DNA from: Burkholderiales bacterium
GTDB lineage: Bacteria > Pseudomonadota > Gammaproteobacteria > Burkholderiales > Burkholderiaceae_C
Length of the DNA: 64,000 bases
Direction: 5' to 3'
Assembly (NCBI GenBank): GCA_016223165.1
Contig: JACRPO010000012.1
Coordinates: forward strand, 434,001 to 498,000
Under the pieces are notes generated by a model. The model was not told the origin of the DNA, made no database searches, and was given only the letters and a program-made list of their open reading frames with translations. Shown here piece after piece: positions 51,021 to 59,854 of the stretch. The position numbers and the translations under genes were made by a program. Position 1 is the first letter of the stretch. Each line of letters starts with the position of its first letter.

Positions 51021-51055
51021 CGCGGCGGGAGCCAACTCCCGCCGCGCTTCTTTCC
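51021..51055 (+). terminator. Rho-independent terminator of the porin gene
   Basis: An 11-bp perfect stem, CGCGGCGGGAG (51021 to 51031) with CTCCCGCCGCG (51036 to 51046), closes a CCAA loop and is followed by CTTCTTTCC. It starts 47 bases after the porin stop. Read from the other strand there is no T-run, so it should act on porin transcripts only. Confidence 0.85.
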
Positions 51056-51095
51056 AGGGCCGGCCTGCGCTCGCGCGCCGCCGACGTGAGCGCGG

Positions 51096-51395
51096 TCACC
51101 GTCGGGGCATCGCGGCGGCCTCGGACGCAGAACCGATGCGGACACATCCCTCCGATCGTTCACGGGCGAACCAGAACTCCGCCTGTCCCAACCTGGCCAG
51201 GGCGCGGGCGAACAAGTAGTCGCGGCGGGTCGCATCGTTCAGCGCATTGAGGTCGACGTGGCCGTGCGGGTCACAAGGGAACGAGACGGTGTCGCGCGGG
51301 AACGCTGCAGGCCGTCGAAACCGCACCTCGAGGGCGTAATCCGATGGCTGGCCGCCCTCTCCGGCGCGGCGGCCGTGGGCCAACAGCGTCGTCAT
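51096..51395 (-). CDS. Small protein of unknown function coupled to a DUF35 gene
   Basis: A 99-residue soluble protein that I do not recognise. It has no signal or membrane segment. The middle reads F-P-C-D-P-H-G-H-V-D-L-N with a Cys and two His, which could bind metal, and is followed by an amphipathic helix rich in Ala, Arg and Leu. The ATG overlaps the DUF35 stop as ATGA, and it is the third gene of the operon starting at 53019. The tight coupling supports a real gene. Confidence 0.65.
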   Translation of the reverse strand: MTTLLAHGRRAGEGGQPSDYALEVRFRRPAAFPRDTVSFPCDPHGHVDLNALNDATRRDYLFARALARLGQAEFWFARERSEGCVRIGSASEAAAMPRR

Positions 51396-51823
51396 CGCGT
51401 CGCCGGTCGGAAACGGGGCAGAACCGTGCCGCCGTCGATCGGATCACACACGAGTGCCACCGGCATGTCGAAGACGACGGACATCGGGTCCGCGTCCATG
51501 AGTGAGCTGATCATGCGCGGCCCTTCCTCCAGTTCCACGAGCAGTACCGCGTAGGGCGTGTCCTGCTTGAATGCGGGCCCCGGGGCGCGGTGCACGACGC
51601 TGAACGAGTGCACCGTGCCGCGGCCGCTGGCTGGCTCGAGCACCAGTTCTTCAGCGCCGCAATGGCGGCAGATCGCTTGCGGATAGACCTGCTTGTGGCC
51701 GCACGCGCGGCAGTGCTGGAGCATCAGGCGCCCTTCCTTCAAGGCATCCCAGTAGGCCTGGGAGTCCGCGTCGGGGGTGGGCAGCGGCTTGACGTGCGCT
51801 TCGCGCGGATCGATCCGTCTCAC
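51392..51823 (-). CDS. DUF35 zinc-ribbon/OB-fold protein
   Basis: The 143-residue protein has zinc ligands Cys38, Cys41, Cys52 and Cys55 and an OB fold with V-L-L-V-E-L-E-E-G near residue 95. It overlaps both neighbours by four bases: the thiolase-fold gene before it and the small unknown gene after it. This is the fourth DUF35/thiolase-fold pair in the window and, as elsewhere, the two proteins should form a complex. Confidence 0.88.
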   Translation of the reverse strand: MRRIDPREAHVKPLPTPDADSQAYWDALKEGRLMLQHCRACGHKQVYPQAICRHCGAEELVLEPASGRGTVHSFSVVHRAPGPAFKQDTPYAVLLVELEEGPRMISSLMDADPMSVVFDMPVALVCDPIDGGTVLPRFRPATR

Positions 51824-53019
51824 AGCGTGGCCTCCGTGCCGAGAATGGTGGTCGCCTGCGTCGCGAAGCCCGCACCCAGGCTGTGGACGAGGCCGAGTTC
51901 GGCACCCGCCACCTGACGCTCACCGCACTGCCCGCGCAACTGCTGCACGACCTCGAGGAAGTGGAGCAGCGAGCCCGGCATGCCCGGGTGCGCGTATGAC
52001 AGCAACCCTCCATGGGTGTTGCAGGGAATGCTGCCGCCGTAGGTGATCTGCCGATCATCGACGAAGCGCCCCCCCTCGCCCTTGGGGCAAAAGCCCAGAT
52101 CCTCGAGCATCATGATCACCGTACCGGTGAAGCAGTCGTAGACGCCCGCGACGTCGATGTCCTTCGGCGAGCACCCGGCCATCGCGTAGGCCTTGGCACT
52201 GGACTGCACCGCACCGGTGGTCGTCAATGAAGGCATCAGGAAGATGTGCTCGTGCGTGTAGCACTCTCCCGCCCCGAGGATGAACACCGGCTTGCTCTTG
52301 AACTCGCCGACGCGATCGGCGGCGCTGACGATGAACGCCGCGGCACCGTCGGAGATCAACGAGCAGTCGAGCTTGTGGTAGGGGGTCGTGACCCAACCGG
52401 AATTCAACACGTCGTCGACCGTGATCGGCTCGGTCATCTGCGCGCCGGGCGTGCGCAAGGCGTGTTCCCGATGGATCACCGCGACACGGGCGAACTGCTC
52501 GGCGGTGGTGCCGAACTCCTTCATGTGCCGATGCGCGGTCATCGCGAAGGTGTTGGCGACCGGGATCCCGAAAGGCATCTCGTACTGCTGGTCGCGGCTC
52601 TCGGTCATCGAACGCAGCGCGAGGTCGGGCGAGAGCCCGGTCAGCAGGCTGTCGGCGCCCAGCACGAGCACGTTTTCGGCCAGCCCGCCGGCGACCGCCG
52701 CCGCAGCGATGTTGAACATCGTCGCCGCCGTCGCGCCGGACACCTGCAGCGTGTTCGAGAACGTCGGCACGATGCCGAAGTACTCGCTGAACGCCACGCT
52801 GAACCGATGGAAGGGCGCGGCGAACGCGACGCTGGTGAGCACGCCGTCGATGGCTCCGCGCTCGAGGCCCGCATCCGCAAGCGCCGCCTTCGCGGCGTCG
52901 CTTGCGAGCGCCATCACACTGCGGCCCTGGACGCGGCCGACCGCCGATCGCCCCGCCCCGCTGATCGCGGCCCGGCCGCGCAACGTGCGCGCCGCCAACT
53001 TTGACCGACTTGAAGCCAT
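51820..53019 (-). CDS. Thiolase-fold protein of the SCP-x/Ltp type, nucleophilic Cys missing
   Basis: The 399-residue protein reads L-Q-V-S-G-A-T-A-A near residue 95, so Gln stands where a thiolase has its Cys. C-N-T-H-G-G-L near residue 335 and Q-L-R-G-Q-C follow the pattern of DUF35-linked members. An aldolase or other carbon-carbon lyase role is more likely than thiolysis. I chose the ATG at 53019, with GAGG ten bases upstream, over a GTG at 53034 that has no well-spaced site. Two 16-bp direct repeats lie upstream. Confidence 0.83.
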   Translation of the reverse strand: MASSRSKLAARTLRGRAAISGAGRSAVGRVQGRSVMALASDAAKAALADAGLERGAIDGVLTSVAFAAPFHRFSVAFSEYFGIVPTFSNTLQVSGATAATMFNIAAAAVAGGLAENVLVLGADSLLTGLSPDLALRSMTESRDQQYEMPFGIPVANTFAMTAHRHMKEFGTTAEQFARVAVIHREHALRTPGAQMTEPITVDDVLNSGWVTTPYHKLDCSLISDGAAAFIVSAADRVGEFKSKPVFILGAGECYTHEHIFLMPSLTTTGAVQSSAKAYAMAGCSPKDIDVAGVYDCFTGTVIMMLEDLGFCPKGEGGRFVDDRQITYGGSIPCNTHGGLLSYAHPGMPGSLLHFLEVVQQLRGQCGERQVAGAELGLVHSLGAGFATQATTILGTEATL

Positions 53020-53075
53020 GTCGTCGAACCTCACACTCCATCGATGGCGAACTGGAGCATTCTATACCTACCAAT

Positions 53076-53107
53076 CGTTCGTTCGACTGAGCGTTCGTTC
53101 GACTGAG
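53076..53107. promoter_or_regulatory. Tandem 16-bp direct repeat, candidate operator
   Basis: CGTTCGTTCGACTGAG occurs twice head to tail, at 53076 to 53091 and 53092 to 53107. Read on the minus strand, each unit contains AACGAACG, related to the AACAAACG of the other sites. A minus-strand TATAGAAT lies between the repeats and the gene, at about 53059 to 53066, and could be the -10 region. The rest of the 205-bp gap 53035 to 53239 shows nothing else. Confidence 0.5.
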
Positions 53108-53239
53108 CCGTTCGGCATGCGCGGCTCGGTCCGGGGTGGCCGCGCAGACACCGCCAGGATCCCTCGAGAGGCCGCGGGCGCAACCATCGTGGCGCGGAGA
53201 GTCACTCAGCACTGCGTCCAGACCATCACATGCCCGAGC

Positions 53240-53851
53240 TCAAAACCGCCATGCGTATCGAACCTGTCCAAAGTCCTCGCCAGGATTCGGCCTTCGCAGT
53301 CCGGCGTTGGAGAAGTGTTCGACGCGCACCTGCAACTCGTGACGCCCCCTTTCGCCGAACCTCACCCCCAACGCGATGTGGTCTCCGAAGTTCAAGCGAG
53401 TGCTGAACCGTCGATCACCACCGCGATAGCGGGGCGTCACGACGTTCAGCCCGATACCTGCCTCGAGAAACCACCCGGGCCCAAACGCCCATCGAGCCGA
53501 CGGCTTCAGCCCGAGCTGAAGGCTGAAATGCGGTTCGCCGGCTTGGGCCGACGCGAGCGAGCGCCAGGCGCCCACGGTTGCCTCGATCTGCCAGGTCAGC
53601 CGGCCGGGCCACAGAGGAGGCGCATCGATCCAGGGCCACAGCACGCCCGCCGCGAAGGCTTCCGAGCGGTTGGATCGCGACCACTGCCCGAATCCGTACG
53701 CGGGACACTCCCCAGGCGTCTGCTGCGCGCCTTCTTCGGCGCCGGGCCAGAGGCACAGCGCCCGCGCACCTGGGGCACAGATCAAGGCGAGCGCAAGCAG
53801 CGCCGCTGAAATTGCGGACGACCAGCGGCACCGCGCTGCACCGATCGACAT
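53240..53851 (-). CDS. pagL: PagL-like lipid A 3-O-deacylase
   Basis: A 203-residue outer-membrane enzyme. The signal peptide ends near A-R-A, and the chain ends R-Y-A-W-R-F with the C-terminal Phe of barrel proteins. The catalytic triad of PagL is recognisable in E-H-F-S-N-A-G-L-R-R-P-N-P-G-E, with His179, Ser181 and Glu192. The family removes the 3-linked acyl chain of lipid A at the outer membrane. The gene lies between the thiolase operon and an RND efflux operon, 81 bp from the latter, and may be cotranscribed with it. Confidence 0.88.
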   Translation of the reverse strand: MSIGAARCRWSSAISAALLALALICAPGARALCLWPGAEEGAQQTPGECPAYGFGQWSRSNRSEAFAAGVLWPWIDAPPLWPGRLTWQIEATVGAWRSLASAQAGEPHFSLQLGLKPSARWAFGPGWFLEAGIGLNVVTPRYRGGDRRFSTRLNFGDHIALGVRFGERGRHELQVRVEHFSNAGLRRPNPGEDFGQVRYAWRF

Positions 53852-53932
53852 CCCATCGGCCCCATCAGGGATGGCACATGCCTGTGGCGCCGCCCACAGC
53901 TGCTTGGCGACGCGCGGACGCCCTGCGTTGCG

Positions 53933-55312
53933 CTACTGCACGCCACCGCCCAGGGCGCGGTACATCGCGATGCGGCTTTGCTGCTCGGCCAGCCGCGTCT
54001 GCACTTCGGCCTGGGCGGCGGCGAACAGCGACCGCTCCGCGTCCAGCAATTCCAGCGTCGTGCCCACGCCGTTGTCCACGCGAACCTGAACGAGTTGCAG
54101 GCGCGCCGCTTCCGCCTGCCTTTGCAGCTCGAGGGCGCGCAGCTGATCCATCAGCGTCGCGCGGCCTGCCAGGGCATCTGCCACGTCGCGGAATGCGGCC
54201 TGGATGGCGCGCTCGTATTGGGCCAGCGCGATGTCGCGCTGCGCCATCGCTCCTTGGACAAGGGACTCGGTCCTGCCGGCATCGAAGATGGGCATCAGCA
54301 GCTGCGCCGCGAAGCTCCAGGCGCCGTCCTTGAACAGGTCGCCGAGCTGCGTACTTGCCGTCCCCAGACTGCCGGTCAGCGAGATGCGGGGCCAATAGGC
54401 GGCCCGCGCCGCGCCGATGTTGGCGTTGGCCGCAACGAGCAAATGCTCGGCCTGCCGGACGTCCGGGCGCTGCAGCAGCACCTCGGAAGGCAGCCCCGTC
54501 GGAACCTCCGCGAAAGCCAGGGACCGGATGCGGGGCAGCGTCGTCACCGCCTGCGGCTGGCCTACCAGCAAGGTCAGCGCGTTCAGATCCAGTTCACGCT
54601 GCCGGGTGAACTGTGCCAGCGCCGCCTGGGCGGAGGCCGCGAGGGATTGCGCCTGGCGCAGGTCCAGCTCCGAGGCAGTGCCGTGCTGGTAACGCAACTG
54701 CGTCAGCTGCAGCGACTGCTCGCGCGATGTCACGGTGTTGCGGGCGATCTCGAGCAGTTCGTCGTCCGCGCACAGTGCCAGCCAGGCCTGCGCGACGGAC
54801 GCCACGAGCGCGACCCGTGCGGCGCGACGCCCTTCCTCGCTGGCCGCCAGCTGCGCGGCCGCCGCGTCGCTGCCGGCGCGGATGCGGCCGAACAGATCCA
54901 GTTCCCAGGCCGGTACCGTCAACCCTGCGGTATAGGTGCCTGCGACATTGCCGTTGCTGCCGGTGCCGCGCGCGGCCGACGCGCCGGCATTCAGGGTGGG
55001 CCACAGGTCGGCGCCCCGCTGCCCCAGCACGGCCCTCGCCGCTTCGATGTTGAGAACGGCCGCGCGCAGATCGCGGTTGTTCGCAAGCGCCTGCGCGATG
55101 ACCTCGCGCAGCGACGGATCGGGGAAATACTCCTGCCAACCGGTGGCCGACGCTGCCTTGAGGTCGCTCGGCGGCGACGATGCCGCATTCGGGAAGGCCG
55201 GTGCCACCGGCGCCGCGGGAAGCGCCAGCGGCGGCGTCGGCGAGGCACAACCCCACAGGCCACCCACCGCTGTCGCCAGGAGACCCCATCGCCTGAATGT
55301 CGCGCCTTTCAT
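53933..55312 (-). CDS. RND efflux outer-membrane lipoprotein (NodT/OprM family)
   Basis: The 459-residue protein is the outer-membrane channel of a tripartite pump. A signal peptide with lipobox L-W-G-C places the lipidated Cys at 22. Two OEP repeats follow, at about residues 60 to 245 and 265 to 455, with the Ala-rich coiled coils of the TolC class. The ATG overlaps the RND gene stop as ATGA. It is the third gene of the pump operon, the common order being adaptor, pump, channel. Confidence 0.93.
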   Translation of the reverse strand: MKGATFRRWGLLATAVGGLWGCASPTPPLALPAAPVAPAFPNAASSPPSDLKAASATGWQEYFPDPSLREVIAQALANNRDLRAAVLNIEAARAVLGQRGADLWPTLNAGASAARGTGSNGNVAGTYTAGLTVPAWELDLFGRIRAGSDAAAAQLAASEEGRRAARVALVASVAQAWLALCADDELLEIARNTVTSREQSLQLTQLRYQHGTASELDLRQAQSLAASAQAALAQFTRQRELDLNALTLLVGQPQAVTTLPRIRSLAFAEVPTGLPSEVLLQRPDVRQAEHLLVAANANIGAARAAYWPRISLTGSLGTASTQLGDLFKDGAWSFAAQLLMPIFDAGRTESLVQGAMAQRDIALAQYERAIQAAFRDVADALAGRATLMDQLRALELQRQAEAARLQLVQVRVDNGVGTTLELLDAERSLFAAAQAEVQTRLAEQQSRIAMYRALGGGVQ

Positions 55313-58300
55313 GCCTGCTCTCCATGTCCCTTGGTCACAGGGGCCGCCGCATCGCCCAGTTCATGCGCATAGAACCTGCGCTGCCGCTCGCTGCCCTTGA
55401 ACAGGCGGCGCACCACCACGAAGAACACCGGCACGAACAGCACCGACAAGGCCACCGCGCTGACCATGCCCCCCATCACACCGGTGCCGATCGAGCGCTG
55501 GCTTGCCGACCCCGCCCCGGAAGCGATGGCCAGCGGCAGCACGCCCAGGATGAACGCCATCGACGTCATCACGATCGGTCGGAAGCGCAGGTGTGCCGCT
55601 TCGAGCACGGCCTGCAGCACGCTGCGGCCTTGGGCCTGCAGGTCCTTGGCGAACTCGATGATCAGCACCGCATTCTTGGCCGACAGCCCGATGATGGTGA
55701 TCAGGCCGATCTTGAAGTACACGTCGTTGGAGAAGCCCCGCCCCATCGTCGCCAGGACCACGCCGAGCACGCCGAGCGGCACGACCAGGATGACCGCCAG
55801 AGGGATCGACCAGCTCTCGTAGAGGGCAGCCAGGCACAGGAACACGGCCAGCAGCGAGAAGCCGAACAGGAACACGGCAGTGGCCCCTGCCAACCGCTCC
55901 TCGCGCGACTGGCCGGTCCACTCGAAGCCGAATCCCGGTGGCAACCGGGCCGCCAGACGCTCCATCTCGGCCATCGCCTCGCCGCTGCTGACGCCGGGCG
56001 CCGCGTCGCCGGCGATGCGCATGGTCGGGTAGCCGTTGTAGCGGATGGACTGCATGGCGCCGGTCACCCAGCGGGTGGTCGTGAAGGTGGTCAGCGGCAC
56101 GGGCTGTCCCCGAGAGTTCGGGGCGGTCAGCCGCAGCAGGTCCTCCGGCTGCATGCGAGCCTGCGCGTCGGCCTGCACCACGACCCGCTGCAGGCGCTCG
56201 CCGCTCTGGAAGTCGTTCACGTAGGCCGAACCGATCGCCGTCGAGATCGTCGCATTGATCACCTCGAAGCCGACGCCCAGGGCGCTGGCCTTGTCGCGGT
56301 CGATCACCAGTTGCAGCTGCGGCGCGTCTTCGAGTCCGTCGGGTCGGACGCCGGCCAGCAGCTTGCTCTGCGAGGCCATGCCCAGCATCTGGTTGCGCGC
56401 TGCGATGAGCGCCTCACGCCCGTTGCCGCCGCGGTCCTGCAGCCGGAATGCGAATCCGGTGGCCGAACCGAGTTCGGGAATCGGCGGCGGACTGAGCGGA
56501 AAGATGAAGGCGTCCTTCACTCCCATCAGCGCCCCGAAGGTGCGGCGGGCCAGCGCCTGGGCACTCTGGGCCTCCGCCTTGCGCTCGTCCCAGTCCTTCA
56601 GGGTGACGAAGGCAATCGCTGAATTCTGGCCCTGGCCCGAGAAGTTGAAGCCGAGCACGCCGACCATGCTGCGCACCTCCGGTTGCTGGAGCACGAAGCC
56701 CTCCACCTGCTGCATCACCTGCAAGGTGCGGTTGGCGGTAGCGCCCGGCGGCAGCTGGATGTTGACGAGGATGTAGCCCTGGTCCTCGTTGGGCAGGAAG
56801 GACGTAGGCAGCCGGTAGGTCAGCCAGCCCACACCTGCCACGATCGCCACGTAGACGATCAACATGCGGCCGGTGCGGTTGAGAAGGCGCACGAGGAACC
56901 CTTCGTAGCGCTTGGCCGTGCCGGCGAAGCCCCGGTTGAACCAGCCGTAGAAGCCGGTCTTGGCGTGCGCGTGACCGGCTTCGACCTGCTTGAGCAGCGT
57001 CGCGCACAGCGCCGGCGAAAGCGACAGCGCCATGAAGGCCGAGAAGGAGATCGAGGCCACCATCACGGCCGAGAACTGCCGGTAGATGTTGCCCACCGCG
57101 CCGGTGAAGAAGGCCAGCGGCACGAACACCGAGATCAGCACCACCGTCACGCCGATGATCGCACCGGAGATCTGCCCCATGGCCTTGCGCGTGGCCTCGC
57201 GCGGGGGCAGGCCCTCTTCGCTCATGATGCGCTCGACGTTCTCGACCACGACGATGGCGTCGTCCACCACGATGCCGACCACGAGCACCATGCCGAACAT
57301 GGTCAGCACGTTGATCGAGAACCCGAGCGTCAGCAGCACGCCGAAGGTGCCCAGCAGCGCCACGGGCACCACGATCGTGGGGATGACGGTAAAGCGCCAG
57401 TTCTGCAGGAACAGGAACATCACCAGGAAGACCAGCACCACCGCCTCGATCAGGGTCTCGACGACCTTGCCGATCGAGATGTCGACGAAGCGCGAGGTGT
57501 CATAGGGCACGGCGTAGCTCATGCCCTGGGGGAAGTAGCGCTTGAGTTCCTCCATGCGCGCATGCACGAGCCTGGCGGTCTCCAGCGCGTTGCCGCTCGG
57601 AGACAGCTGGATGCCGATGCCGGCGGACGGCTTGCCGTCGAGCCGCGCCGACGTGGCATAGGTCTGCGCGCCGAGCTCGATGCGCGCCACGTCGCGCAGG
57701 CGCACCGACGAGCCGTCGGTGTTGGCGCGCAGCACGATGCCGCCGAACTGCTCGATGCTCGCCAGCTGGCCCTCCACCTGCACGGTCGCCGAGATGGCCT
57801 GGTCCACCGGGTTGGGCAGGTCGCCGATCGTGCCGGAGGAGACCTGCGCGTTCTGTGCACGGATCGCGGCGTTCACGTCGTTGGCGGACAGGTTGAAGCT
57901 GCGCAGCTTCGCGGGGTCGATCCAGATGCGCATCGCGCGCTCGGTGCCGAACAGCTGCGCCGTGCCGACGCCCGGCACCCGCTGCAGTTCGGGCAGCACG
58001 TTGCGTGCCGCGTAGTCGCCGAGCGCGATCGGATCCCACTTCGGGTCGTCCGAACTGAGGATCGTGAACATCAGGAAGTTGGAGCGCGCCTTGTCGACCC
58101 GCACCCCCTGCTGGGTCACGGCCGCGGGCAGGCGCGGCGTGGCGCGCGACAGGCGGTTCTGCACGTCCACCTGCGCCAGGTCCGGATCGGTGTTCGGCGT
58201 AAAGGTCAGCGTGAGCGTGCCGGTGCCGTTGGCCTGCGCCACCGACTCCATGTAGGCCAGGCCCGGCGAGCCGTTCATCTCCTGCTCGATGACCGACAGC

Positions 58301-58482
58301 GTGCTGTTTTCCAGGGTCTTGGCCGACGCTCCGGGGTAGGTGGCGGTGACGACGATGGAGGGCGGCGCAACCGTGGGGTACTGTGCCACGGGCAACTGCG
58401 TGATGGACACGACACCTGCCACCACGACGAACAGCGCGATGACCCACGCGAAGATGGGCCGGTCGATGAAGAACTTGGCCAT
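55309..58482 (-). CDS. RND multidrug efflux pump, inner-membrane subunit (HAE1/AcrB family)
   Basis: A 1057-residue proton antiporter with 12 membrane segments and two large periplasmic loops, the normal size of AcrB homologues. The proton-relay aspartates are in V-V-D-D-A-I-V near residue 408. The N-terminus F-F-I-D-R-P-I-F-A-W is the family start. Drugs, detergents or hydrophobic acids are exported across both membranes with the adaptor and channel. The gene starts 13 bp after the adaptor gene. Substrate range cannot be read out. Confidence 0.95.
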   Translation of the reverse strand: MAKFFIDRPIFAWVIALFVVVAGVVSITQLPVAQYPTVAPPSIVVTATYPGASAKTLENSTLSVIEQEMNGSPGLAYMESVAQANGTGTLTLTFTPNTDPDLAQVDVQNRLSRATPRLPAAVTQQGVRVDKARSNFLMFTILSSDDPKWDPIALGDYAARNVLPELQRVPGVGTAQLFGTERAMRIWIDPAKLRSFNLSANDVNAAIRAQNAQVSSGTIGDLPNPVDQAISATVQVEGQLASIEQFGGIVLRANTDGSSVRLRDVARIELGAQTYATSARLDGKPSAGIGIQLSPSGNALETARLVHARMEELKRYFPQGMSYAVPYDTSRFVDISIGKVVETLIEAVVLVFLVMFLFLQNWRFTVIPTIVVPVALLGTFGVLLTLGFSINVLTMFGMVLVVGIVVDDAIVVVENVERIMSEEGLPPREATRKAMGQISGAIIGVTVVLISVFVPLAFFTGAVGNIYRQFSAVMVASISFSAFMALSLSPALCATLLKQVEAGHAHAKTGFYGWFNRGFAGTAKRYEGFLVRLLNRTGRMLIVYVAIVAGVGWLTYRLPTSFLPNEDQGYILVNIQLPPGATANRTLQVMQQVEGFVLQQPEVRSMVGVLGFNFSGQGQNSAIAFVTLKDWDERKAEAQSAQALARRTFGALMGVKDAFIFPLSPPPIPELGSATGFAFRLQDRGGNGREALIAARNQMLGMASQSKLLAGVRPDGLEDAPQLQLVIDRDKASALGVGFEVINATISTAIGSAYVNDFQSGERLQRVVVQADAQARMQPEDLLRLTAPNSRGQPVPLTTFTTTRWVTGAMQSIRYNGYPTMRIAGDAAPGVSSGEAMAEMERLAARLPPGFGFEWTGQSREERLAGATAVFLFGFSLLAVFLCLAALYESWSIPLAVILVVPLGVLGVVLATMGRGFSNDVYFKIGLITIIGLSAKNAVLIIEFAKDLQAQGRSVLQAVLEAAHLRFRPIVMTSMAFILGVLPLAIASGAGSASQRSIGTGVMGGMVSAVALSVLFVPVFFVVVRRLFKGSERQRRFYAHELGDAAAPVTKGHGEQA

Positions 58483-58495
58483 GGGCGCTGCACCC

Positions 58496-59758
58496 TCAGC
58501 GGCTGGCAGACGCAGCCGCCGGGGTGGCGGCGCTGGCAGGAGAGGCCGCGGCCGATGCCGGCGTGACCGGCGACCAGGGCACCGGCTTGACCGGCGCGTT
58601 CGGACGGATCTTCTGGAACCCTTCGACGATGACCTGCTCGCCGGCCGCCAAGCCCTGCGTCACGATCCACTGCTTGCCGGTGGATCCAGCCACCTTGACC
58701 GGGCGTGGTCCGGGCTTGCCTCCCTCGCCGACGACGAGCACGGTATCGCCCTGCGCCGTTCTCGTCACCGCTTGCTGAGGCAGCAGCACGGCTCCTGCGA
58801 TCTCGCCCTGGACGAGTCGGGCACGCACGTACATCCCGGGCAGCAGACGGCCCGATGGATTGGGCACTTCGGCGCGCAAGGTCACCTGCTCGGTGGTCGG
58901 ATCGACGCTCAGATCCGCAAACAGCAAGCGCCCCTTGTGCGGCAGTTCGCTGCCGTCGTCGAGTACCACCCGCACCGGGGTCGAGTCCGCGGGCGGCTTA
59001 CCGGCGACCGACAATTGCTGCCGCAACCGATCCACCTCGACGACGGATTGGGTGGCATTGACGAACACCGGATCGATCTGCTGGATCAGCGCCATCTGCG
59101 TTGCCTCGGCCTGCGATACCAGTGCACCCTCGGTGACCAGCGCGCGCCCGATGCGCCCGGCGATCGGCGCCGTCACCGTCGCATAGCCCAGGTTCAGCTC
59201 GGCCGTACGCAGGGCGGCCCTGGCGGCAGCCACGTCGGCCTCGGCCTGAGCCTGCGCCGCCTGCGCGTTCACGAAGTCCTGCTGGCTGACCGCGTTGGCC
59301 GCACGCAGCGGCGTGTAGCGCGCCACCGTTGCGCCGGCCTGCATCAGGTTGGCCTGGGCCCTGGCCAACGCCGCCTTGGCGCTGTCTGCGGCTGCCTCGT
59401 ACGGCGCGCGGTCGATCTCGAACAGCGCTTGGCCAGCCTTGACCTGAGAGCCTTCGTTGAACAGGCGCTTGTGCACGATGCCGCTGACTCGGGCCCGCAC
59501 CTGCGCCACGCGCACGGGCTCGACACGACCCGGCAACTCGGCCGTCAACGGCGCCGTCTGGAGTGCCACGGCCACCACCGAGACCTCAGGTGGCGGGGGC
59601 GCGGAGGGCGCCCCCGCGGGCGGCTTTCCCGTGCTGCCTCCGCCGCATCCGACCAGTTGCAGAGCCAAGGCGACCGAAGCGCCCGATACGGTCCAACGTC
59701 TCGCACGGCCCGCTGGTTCATGGCCGCGGTGCAGGAAGTTCGCGATGGCTCGATGCAT
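58496..59758 (-). CDS. RND efflux periplasmic adaptor (AcrA/MexA family)
   Basis: The 420-residue adaptor is a lipoprotein with Cys38 in L-V-G-C-G-G-G. A Pro-rich spacer follows, then the barrel-sandwich half-motifs around R-A-R-V-S-G-I-V near residue 85 and T-A-P-I-A-G-R-I-G near residue 205, the alpha-helical hairpin between them, and the beta-barrel. The last 30 residues are Ala/Ser/Pro-rich. AAGGT stands about eight bases before the ATG. It opens the pump operon, divergent from the TetR gene. Confidence 0.93.
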   Translation of the reverse strand: MHRAIANFLHRGHEPAGRARRWTVSGASVALALQLVGCGGGSTGKPPAGAPSAPPPPEVSVVAVALQTAPLTAELPGRVEPVRVAQVRARVSGIVHKRLFNEGSQVKAGQALFEIDRAPYEAAADSAKAALARAQANLMQAGATVARYTPLRAANAVSQQDFVNAQAAQAQAEADVAAARAALRTAELNLGYATVTAPIAGRIGRALVTEGALVSQAEATQMALIQQIDPVFVNATQSVVEVDRLRQQLSVAGKPPADSTPVRVVLDDGSELPHKGRLLFADLSVDPTTEQVTLRAEVPNPSGRLLPGMYVRARLVQGEIAGAVLLPQQAVTRTAQGDTVLVVGEGGKPGPRPVKVAGSTGKQWIVTQGLAAGEQVIVEGFQKIRPNAPVKPVPWSPVTPASAAASPASAATPAAASASR

Positions 59759-59790
59759 GGGGATACCTTCCGGCAACGGGTGCGCAAAGA

Positions 59791-59813
59791 ACATACAAGC
59801 GGGAATGTATAAT
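59791..59813. promoter_or_regulatory. AcrR-type operator overlapping the regulator's -10 box
   Basis: Inverted arms ATACA (59793 to 59797) and TGTAT (59806 to 59810), eight bases apart, resemble the ACATACA-type sites of AcrR/TtgR repressors. A perfect plus-strand TATAAT at 59808 to 59813 overlaps the right arm, so the repressor would block its own promoter. The 96-bp gap makes simultaneous control of the pump operon likely. No good -35 is seen. Confidence 0.62.
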
Positions 59814-59854
59814 AATCGGTGCACTGGGCAGGCACGGCCCGGATTCACGCCGCC

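Noticed and set aside
51820-53034. Start of the thiolase-fold gene at GTG 53034
   Set aside because: The only GGAG upstream lies one base from the GTG; ATG 53019 has a better-spaced GAGG.
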